Below, in pieces: positions 25,110-33,000 of a DNA stretch of 64,000 nt. A model generated the notes under the pieces. That model worked only from the letters and a program-made list of their open reading frames with translations, was not told the origin of the DNA and did not search any database. Source of the stretch: Brumimicrobium glaciale (GTDB lineage Bacteria; Bacteroidota; Bacteroidia; Flavobacteriales_D; Crocinitomicaceae). The stretch is taken from contig NZ_SETE01000006.1 in the NCBI RefSeq assembly GCF_004152935.1, forward strand, positions 62,001 to 126,000, given 5' to 3'. The translations under genes and the position numbers were made by a program. Every line of letters begins with the position of its first letter. Position 1 is the first letter of the stretch.

Positions 25110-26381
25110 TTATAATCCCAACAAAATTTCGTATGGATCTTTCCCTCCAAATATCATTCTCTCCGGATTCTCCAACATCTCTTTAACTTTCACCAAGAAA
25201 CTTACAGATTCCTTACCATCGATAATTCTATGGTCATAAGAAAGTGCTAAATACATCATTGGACGAATTTCAACTTTTCCATCAATTGCAACTGGACGCT
25301 CAATAATGTTGTGCATTCCAAGAATCGCAGATTGTGGTGGGTTGATAATTGGTGTCGACATCATCGAACCAAATACACCTCCGTTGGTGATTGTAAATGT
25401 ACCACCAGTCATTTCGTCTGGAGTGATTTTACCGTCACGTGCTTTAATTGCTAATCTTTTGATTTCAGCTTCTATTTCAGCTAAAGTCATTTGCTCTGCG
25501 TTACGCACAACAGGAACCATTAATCCTTTTGGAGAAGAAACTGCAATTCCGATATCTGCATAATCGTGCAAGATCATGTCTTTACCGTCGATTTGTGCAT
25601 TCACAGATGGGAATAAGTTTAACGCTTCCGTTACCGCCTTAGTAAAGAAAGACATAAACCCTAAATTCACTTCATGGTGATCAGCAAATGCTTTTTTGTA
25701 TTTCGTTCTCAAGTCCATGATTGGCTTCATGTCCACCTCGTTGAAAGTCGTTAACATTGCTGTTTCGCTTTTTACAGCTACTAAACGCTCTGCAACCTTA
25801 CGACGCAACATTGACATTTTCTGTGGTGTCTTGTTACGCGTTCCACCCCAACCAGAAGTAGATTCAGCATCAAAACCAGCAGCCATTGCATCAACAACAT
25901 CTTGTTTAGTTATGCGACCATCTTTTCCAGTTCCAGAAACTTGTTTAGAAGAAACATTGTTCTCCTTCATTATTTTTGAAGCAGCAGGAGAAGAAGTTCC
26001 TTTAGCGTAAGAATCTTTCGACTCTGCAACAGGTGTTTCTTTCTTTTCCTCTTTCTTCTCTTCTTTTTTGTCTTCTTTTACCTCTTTCGCAGGCGCTTCT
26101 TTTTTATCTTCATTTGGAGTTTCCTTTTTTGCAGGAGCTTCAGCAGAAGTATCAATTAAACATACTACTTGTCCAACAGCAACAGTTTCACCTTCTTCAG
26201 CCTTTAGGGTGATTATCCCTGCCGCTTCAGCTGGTAATTCTAAAGTCGCTTTGTCAGAATCAACTTCTGCAATAGTCTGATCTTTTTCAACGTAATCTCC
26301 ATCTGCAACAAGCCACTCAGCGATCTCAACTTCTGAAATCGATTCTCCTGGGCTTGGTACTTTCATTTCTAGCATTGCCAT
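25110..26381 (-). CDS. odhB: 2-oxoglutarate dehydrogenase E2 (dihydrolipoyl succinyltransferase)
   Basis: 423 aa. Transfers succinyl groups to CoA in the TCA cycle. It has a lipoyl domain (1-78) with the lipoylated Lys in [11 protein letters not shown] (about residue 44), then a Lys/Glu/Ala-rich flexible linker. An E3-binding domain follows (about 130-165: [31 protein letters not shown]). The catalytic domain to the end carries [19 protein letters not shown] with the active-site His (about 394). The linker is long and repetitive ([14 protein letters not shown]). It follows sucA by 15 bases and shares its transcript. Confidence 0.96.
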   Translation of the reverse strand: MAMLEMKVPSPGESISEVEIAEWLVADGDYVEKDQTIAEVDSDKATLELPAEAAGIITLKAEEGETVAVGQVVCLIDTSAEAPAKKETPNEDKKEAPAKEVKEDKKEEKKEEKKETPVAESKDSYAKGTSSPAASKIMKENNVSSKQVSGTGKDGRITKQDVVDAMAAGFDAESTSGWGGTRNKTPQKMSMLRRKVAERLVAVKSETAMLTTFNEVDMKPIMDLRTKYKKAFADHHEVNLGFMSFFTKAVTEALNLFPSVNAQIDGKDMILHDYADIGIAVSSPKGLMVPVVRNAEQMTLAEIEAEIKRLAIKARDGKITPDEMTGGTFTITNGGVFGSMMSTPIINPPQSAILGMHNIIERPVAIDGKVEIRPMMYLALSYDHRIIDGKESVSFLVKVKEMLENPERMIFGGKDPYEILLGL

Positions 26382-26396
26382 CTGTTCTCTATAATT

Positions 26397-29120
26397 TTAT
26401 TTAGCAGCTACTGCCGCGTATTCAAATAAGGTATCGTATAATCTTTTTAATCTTCTCAAATGGATTTCTTTTGCTCCAGCTGCTGGTGCTGCAGAAGCTA
26501 AACGTGAAACGCATTTTAAGTCAATATGTCGCAAATTCATTGCCATGAAAACCCATGCTCCCATATTTTCTGGTTCCTCTTGTCCCCAAATAATATTTTT
26601 AGCATTTTTATATTTTGCTAAAACTTCATCGATTTGTTTTTTAGGCAAAGGATAGAGTTGCTCAACACGAACGAAAGCCATGTCTTCAATTCCGCGTTCT
26701 TCTGCTTCTGCAATAAAGTCGTAATAAACTTTACCAGAACACAACACAACGTTTGTTGCAGTTTCATGAATGTTTCTTGGATCGTCATACACTTCTTTGA
26801 AGCTTCCTGACGCCAAATCTTCCAATGTAGAAACAGCTTTCGGGTAACGCAACAACATTTTCGGTGAAAACACAATTAAAGGTTTTCTGAAATTACGCTT
26901 CAATTGTCTACGCAATGCATGGTAATTATTTGCAGGCGTTGTCGGGTTGATCAATTGCATGTTCAAATCTCCACAACTTTGTAAATAACGTTCCATTCTC
27001 GCTGAAGAATGTTCTGCTCCCTGACCTTCATAGCCATGAGGCAATAACATCACCAATCCTGTTTGCACATTCCATTTATCTTCCCCAGCTGAAATAAACT
27101 GGTCAATAATAATTTGTGCACCATTCATGAAATCTCCAAATTGCGCTTCCCAAACCGTTAAACCATTTGGTTGTGCAATTGAATATCCATATTCATATCC
27201 TAAAACTCCATACTCAGAAAGTAGAGAGTTATAAATTGTCATTTCTGCTTGGTCTTTTTCTAAATGATTAAGCGTAATAATCTCCTCTTCTTCGTCTTCA
27301 GTTTTAACCACTGCATGACGGTGAGAGAAAGTTCCACGTTCAACATCTTGACCAGAAACACGAACAGGATGACCTTCTACCAATAAAGTTGCATAGGCTA
27401 ACATTTCTGCCATTCCCCAATCCAATTTATCGTTTTCAATCATTTTTAATCGGTCTTTAAACAGCTTTAAAACCTTTCTGAAAATCTGTTTTCCATCTGG
27501 TAATGTTGCTATTTTCTTCCCGAGTACGATTAATTTATCCTTTGGAAATTTTGTATCGATGATTTTATCGAAATCTTCTTCCTCAGCATAATCAAAGTCT
27601 TTCCAAATTTCGTCCAAGAAGTTAGTAACGACTACCTTGTCTTCATTTTTTGAAGTTTCAAATTTAGAATCTAACTTACTTTCTAACTCCTCTTTCATAG
27701 ATTCATCGAAAGCTTCATCAATTATACCTTCCTTAATCAATTGAGACTTATAAATCTCTCTTGGATTTGGATGATTTGCGATTTTTTCATACAATTTTGG
27801 CTGCGTGAACTTAGGCTCATCACCTTCGTTATGACCATATTTCCTGTATGAAAGTAAATCTATAAATATATCTTTATTAAATTTCTGTCTGTATTCTAAA
27901 GCAATGATAAAAGTTTGAGCTACTGCTTCAACATCGTCACCATTTACGTGGAATACTGGACTTAATGTTGTTTTTGCAATATCTGTACAATAAGTACTTG
28001 AACGACCATCTTTATAATTCGTCGTAAAACCAACTTGGTTATTTACAACAATATGAATTGTACCTCCGGTTTTGTAACCATCCAATTCAGACATTTGAAT
28101 TACTTCATAAACTACTCCTTGAGCAGCAATTGCAGCATCTCCATGAATGATAATTGGAACAATTTCGTTTTCTGATTTTAAATAATCATCGATTTTCGCT
28201 CTTGTGATTCCTTCTACAACTGGACCAACTGCTTCTAAGTGAGAAGGGTTTGGAGCCAATGTTAATTGAAGATTTTTATCTCCAATCTCTATGCTTCTAG
28301 TTAATCCTAAGTGATATTTAACATCACCATCAAAAGTATCGTCATCATCGAATTCTTTCCCTTCGATTTCTCCGAAAAGTTCTGTAAGGTCTTTATCAAA
28401 GATATTCACTAATGTGTTCAAACGACCTCTGTGTGCCATTCCAACAACAAATTCTTTAATGTTAAGATCTGCTCCACGACGAACCATTTGATCCAATCCA
28501 GAAATCAATGACTCACCACCTTCAATAGAAAAACGTTTTTGACCAACGTATTTTTTCTGTAAAAACTGTTCGAAAAGCGTTGCTTCACTTAGTTTTCTGA
28601 AAATAGCTTTTTTGTCATCACTTGTGAATTTAGGACGGTTGTCTAACTCCAATTCATCCAAAAACCATTGCCTACGCTTTGGATTTCTGATGTAATGGAA
28701 TTCTAAACCAATACTCTCACAGTATGCACTTTCCATGTGAGCCACAATGTCTTTCAATGTCGCTGGACCTAAGCCAATGCGGCTTCCAGCTTGAAAAACT
28801 GTGTTTAAATCACTTTCTGAAAGTTCGAAGTTTTCAATAGAAAGATTCGGCGCATAATGTCTCCTTTCTCTCACAGGATTAGTGTGAGTGAATAGGTGGC
28901 CTCTTCTGCGATAACCTTCTATTAGATTTATTACTTTAAATTCTTTCTGGAAATTCTCTGGAACTTCGCCACTATCTTCATAGTTGGTTTGTCCAAATTC
29001 GAATCCTTCGAAAAATTTTCTCCACCCTTCGTCTACACTGCTTGGGTCGTTTTTGTACGTGTTGTACAAGTCGTCAATTGCATTAACGTCGGCGTTACCT
29101 ATATATGATACTTTGTCCAT
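26397..29120 (-). CDS. sucA: 2-oxoglutarate dehydrogenase E1
   Basis: 907 aa starting at ATG 29120 (MDKVSYIGNADVNAIDDLYN). This matches the usual short N-terminus followed by DEGWRKFFEGFEFG. ATG 29135 and TTG 29150 are in frame, but a -7 box covers the TTG. Thiamine-diphosphate-dependent decarboxylation of 2-oxoglutarate. Landmarks: GMAHRGRLNTLVNI, IHGDAAIAAQGVVYE and the metal-binding region NNQVGFTTNYKDGRSS. Further on are SYRKYGHNEGDEPKFTQP, SGQDVERGTFSHRH and LPHGYEGQGAEHSSAR. Forms the complex with odhB; E3 is not in this window. Confidence 0.96.
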   Translation of the reverse strand: MDKVSYIGNADVNAIDDLYNTYKNDPSSVDEGWRKFFEGFEFGQTNYEDSGEVPENFQKEFKVINLIEGYRRRGHLFTHTNPVRERRHYAPNLSIENFELSESDLNTVFQAGSRIGLGPATLKDIVAHMESAYCESIGLEFHYIRNPKRRQWFLDELELDNRPKFTSDDKKAIFRKLSEATLFEQFLQKKYVGQKRFSIEGGESLISGLDQMVRRGADLNIKEFVVGMAHRGRLNTLVNIFDKDLTELFGEIEGKEFDDDDTFDGDVKYHLGLTRSIEIGDKNLQLTLAPNPSHLEAVGPVVEGITRAKIDDYLKSENEIVPIIIHGDAAIAAQGVVYEVIQMSELDGYKTGGTIHIVVNNQVGFTTNYKDGRSSTYCTDIAKTTLSPVFHVNGDDVEAVAQTFIIALEYRQKFNKDIFIDLLSYRKYGHNEGDEPKFTQPKLYEKIANHPNPREIYKSQLIKEGIIDEAFDESMKEELESKLDSKFETSKNEDKVVVTNFLDEIWKDFDYAEEEDFDKIIDTKFPKDKLIVLGKKIATLPDGKQIFRKVLKLFKDRLKMIENDKLDWGMAEMLAYATLLVEGHPVRVSGQDVERGTFSHRHAVVKTEDEEEEIITLNHLEKDQAEMTIYNSLLSEYGVLGYEYGYSIAQPNGLTVWEAQFGDFMNGAQIIIDQFISAGEDKWNVQTGLVMLLPHGYEGQGAEHSSARMERYLQSCGDLNMQLINPTTPANNYHALRRQLKRNFRKPLIVFSPKMLLRYPKAVSTLEDLASGSFKEVYDDPRNIHETATNVVLCSGKVYYDFIAEAEERGIEDMAFVRVEQLYPLPKKQIDEVLAKYKNAKNIIWGQEEPENMGAWVFMAMNLRHIDLKCVSRLASAAPAAGAKEIHLRRLKRLYDTLFEYAAVAAK

Positions 29121-29147
29121 GTCATTTTTTAACATTATCCGGATTAG

Positions 29148-29155
29148 CAAATTTA
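29148..29155 (-). promoter_or_regulatory. -7 box of the sucA-odhB operon
   Basis: Complement reads TAAATTTG, fitting TAnnTTTG, 28 bases before the sucA ATG at 29120. No -33 TTG at ideal spacing was found. Confidence 0.45.
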
Positions 29156-29218
29156 CAATATTATTAGACTTTAAACAGTAAAATCATCGAAATTGTTCAA
29201 TTTATCGATGATTAGAAA

Positions 29219-29641
29219 TTATAATAAACCCATTTTATACTGCCTTCTAAAATTCACTTTTTGAGCTGTACGCATTAAAAGCATTTTTGATAATTCAGCA
29301 ACAGGATTCTCATTTTCGCTGAAGACCGCTTTCACTTTACCTTCTGGTAAGTCAGTGACATACAAAAGTTGATCTATACGATTTGGAGAAGATCTCATAA
29401 TGAGTTCAATTTCATCAGATAATCTATTTCTAAAAGATTCAAATGATATCAATTCTTCTTCCTTAAATTCGATTAGGACTCCAACCTTAGCGAATTCTTT
29501 GCTTAATTGTGAAAACACCTCTGTTGCAAAATCGTTTTCGATGAACGCTTCTATTAATTCTGAATTCTCTACTTTCTTTAAGTCTTTCATCCTTAATTTT
29601 TTAGTCTTTCGTTTGAATTTTTCACTAAATGAATCATTCAT
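29219..29641 (-). CDS. Conserved-looking protein of unknown function
   Basis: 140 aa, no signal peptide and no membrane segment. A basic N-terminus (EKFKRKTKKLRMKDLKKVEN) is followed by alternating helix and strand. Near the end are RIDQLLYVTDLPEGKVKAVF and a helix ENPVAELSKMLLMRTAQKVN, ending RRQYKMGLL. I do not recognise a family. It lies about 100 bases upstream of sucA in the same direction, but the sucA promoter separates them. Codon use looks like the neighbours, so it is likely real. Confidence 0.68.
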   Translation of the reverse strand: MNDSFSEKFKRKTKKLRMKDLKKVENSELIEAFIENDFATEVFSQLSKEFAKVGVLIEFKEEELISFESFRNRLSDEIELIMRSSPNRIDQLLYVTDLPEGKVKAVFSENENPVAELSKMLLMRTAQKVNFRRQYKMGLL

Positions 29642-29816
29642 CTAATGTACCAATAAGAAACGTTTATTGTGAAATATTTTGAGAAAATGTATTTGGTGGA
29701 TTTGTATTTTTTCAATTTAGATTTTGTTTTAATAATGGAGAAGGGACGATTTACAAAGCATGCCAACGTTTATGTTTTTCCGATTTGCATTTATGAATGA
29801 TTTTCACGCGTGGTAC

Positions 29817-29836
29817 GGACGATTTGCAAATCGTCC
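29817..29836. repeat. GGACG palindrome, copy 2
   Basis: GGACGATTTGCAAATCGTCC, a perfect 20-base palindrome. It is preceded by TGGTAC as in copy 1 (3293-3311). Confidence 0.85.
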
Positions 29837-29935
29837 CTGCGTTATGCTCATCGAAAAATGTTTAACCATTTGATTTCTTCAATCATTGGATTTTTTGATT
29901 TTTAAATTTTCACGAATTGCATTTTCGAATGATTT

Positions 29936-29955
29936 GGGCGATTTGCCAATCGCCC
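29936..29955. repeat. GGACG-type palindrome, copy 3 (GGGCG variant)
   Basis: GGGCGATT, loop TGCC, AATCGCCC. Relative to copy 2 the A-T stem pair has become G-C on both sides. Confidence 0.8.
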
Positions 29956-30029
29956 CTACATCCATCGAAAAATGATTATTCCATTTAAATAATTCGTATT
30001 TCGTAATTTCATCATTCGTAATTGACTAT

Positions 30030-33000
30030 TTACCGAATCAAATTCACGCTCCCAACAATCTCCGCATTCTCATCATCCCTCAAAATCTTATAACTAATTT
30101 TCCAAACATAAACGCCCTCTGGGGCGAAAATCACATTGCTCGAACCATAACTCCCATCCCAACCATAATATGCATCATTACTTTCAAAAATCATTTCTCC
30201 CCAACGATTAAAAATTTCTAATTTATAATCCAACGGATCAAATCCTGTTGTGAAAATTGGTCTAAATGTTTCGTTGAATTTATTTCCATCTGGCGTAAAT
30301 GTATTTGGAATAAAATAAACCAATTCTTCAAAAAACGGCAAATCTAAATTGAATGTATCTTTACAACCCAAATTGCTCGTTGCGATTAATTCTAGATCAA
30401 AAATTGCTTTTTCTTTGATAGAATTTACTGAATATTCATGCGTTGGATTGATTTCATTTGAGAAACTTTCATCACCAAAATCCCATTCGTAATTCGTTGC
30501 TCCAGTAGATTCGTTTATGAAATCTACTTTGTTGTAAATGTTGGTAATTTCTTCTGGATTTACCTTGAAATCAGCAATTGGATAATCGTCTATGCAAATG
30601 TAATCTGAAACGGTGAAATCGTCGATGCAGCCATTTGTTAATTCAACTTGCAGCGTAACATCGAAACAACCTGCATCTTTGAAAATGTAATTTACGTTGC
30701 ATCCTGAAACTTGATCTACACCATTAATAGTATAAAGACACTGATTTCCAATGCCCGACGAAGTACTTATTAAATTGATTTCTTGAGGCGAGCAACCAAC
30801 AGTTTGGTTTGCTGTAAACGAAATATCTGGTGAAATGATTACTTCAACATCAACTTGATCTGTGTTTACGCAGCCAAAAACAGACGTTCCAACAACGATG
30901 TAAGTTGTAAGTCCCAAACTTGGCGTAAATGGAACATTATCAATTACGCCATTATCCCATAAATAAGTATCTGCTCCGCTTCCAGAAAGTGTAGTTTCAT
31001 CGCCATCACAAACTGTGTAGTCTGGACCAGCATCTACATTTGGCAAAGGATTTATCGTTACTTGAACTTGATCCGTTGTAAAACAATTCACTCTTTCTGC
31101 AGTAACAGTATAAGTTGATATTCCAACAGGTGGAGAGAAAATGAAACCATCAATTACTCCATTATTCCAAGAAATATTTGCGTTTTCAGGATTAAACGCT
31201 GTTAATGTAATTAAATCATTTTCACATGCTGCAATGTCAATTCCAGCGTTTACAATTGGTGGAATTGGATCAGTCAGCGTTATCGTGATGTTTTCGTTTG
31301 TGCTGCACGTTAAACATGTTCCTTCGATAATTGTAAAATCAGTATAATTTCCTTGCACAAGTCCCGTGATTGTAAATTCTCCAACGGCATCAGTCGTAAT
31401 TGAAAATGGAGTTCCGCTGTCATAAGTTAATTCATAATTGAAATTAGGCGCCAATCCTGAAATTGTAATTGTTCCCTCATTTCCATCGCAGGTTGTTGGA
31501 TTTGTGCTTGACACAGTAAAAACTGGATTAAACAATTCAATTTTTATAATTTGCGAAACATTTATCGTGTTTCCACAATCATCCGCAATGCTGTAAATTC
31601 GTGTGATTTCTTCGCCATTACACGTATTTCCGTCGGAATTATCTGAAACAAATGCGACCGTTGGGTTTGCAGTGCAGTTGTCTGCTTCGTTAGTTACCAC
31701 TGCAATATCTGGAAGTGGAACATCAGCCAAACAAGCTACAAAAATCGTATCAGGATTACTCGCTGTTGGCAAAATATCGTCGTTAATTGTAATTGTTTGA
31801 ATAACATCAATATTATTTCCGCATTTATCTTCAATGTTGTAAGTTCTTGTAATACTTTCTGGACAAGTATTTCCATCAGAAACATCGCTTACGTGCGTCA
31901 CAATAGGAATTGCAGAACAATTGTCGGCTTCGTCAGTTATTGATAAAACATCCACAATCGGAACATCACCAATACATTGAACTGTTGTGTCGTTCGGTGG
32001 TGTTGCTGTTGGGAGGATAATTTCGCTGATTACAATTTGCTGGGTACAACTTAGAGATACCCCACAAGTATCTGCAATTTGATAAGTTCTTGTAATGGTT
32101 TCTGGACAAATAATTCCATCAGAAACTTCGCTCAACAAAGTAAAAGAAGCAGAATCAATTACTCCTCCAACTGGAATTGTTGCAGAACCTCCAGCGGAAA
32201 TAAATGCATTAAAATCAGCATAAGGCGCTTGTTCTGAAATTTCGCACAAAGCTGTTAAATCTCCCGGACAAGTTATTCCTGTTATCGCCGGAGAAACTGT
32301 GATACTCATTTGATCTGAAGAAAAACAGTTTACTCTTTCAGCGGTAATGGTGTAAAAAGTTGTTCCCACTGGTTGAATAAATCCAACTCCATCAGTAATT
32401 CCGTTATTCCAAGTAATGTTGGCATTTTCAGGATTAATTGCATTTAAAATGATGGTTTCACCTTCGCAATATTGTTCATCTGGACCAGCATTAATAATGG
32501 CAGCAGTTGGGTCATTTATGTTAATTGAAACATTTTCTGTTGTGGTGCAGGCTGAACAATCAGCATCTGAAACCGTGTAGTTTGTGTAAGAGCCCGCTGG
32601 AAGTCCTGTTATTACGTAATTTCCTGCTGCGTTTGTTGTGATAGCATTTGTTACTCCAAAATCATAACTCATTTCATAATTTGTATTTGGCGATAATCCT
32701 GAAAGTGTTATTTCTCCATCCGTTCCATTACAAGAATTTGTTCCTTGTCCTGAAACAGTGAAATTGGGCGTGTAAGAATCTACAAGAATCGTATGATTCA
32801 CATTTATGCTATTTCCACAATCGTCAGTAACGCTGTAAATCCTCGTAATGATTTCTCCGTTACATGAATTTCCGTCAGTACTTTCTGAAACAAAAGCAAC
32901 AATTGGAATTGCAGTGCAATTGTCTGCTTCGTCTGAAACTACAGAAATATCAACCGCAGGAACATCAGTTAAACATTGAACTGTCGTTGTGACGGGATTA

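Larger units (their letters stand above)
29642..30029. other. Intergenic region with two GGACG-type palindromes
   Basis: 388 bases. Two related units occur, about 29780-29836 and 29912-29955. Each starts CGATTTGCATTT or CGAATTGCATTT, continues AATGATTT, and ends in a palindrome with TTTGC in the middle. No gene supported. Confidence 0.65.

Noticed and set aside
30030-30200. Possible frameshift near the end of the adhesin gene because of A/C-rich sequence
   Set aside because: The CHU_C domain reads through without interruption to its usual end.
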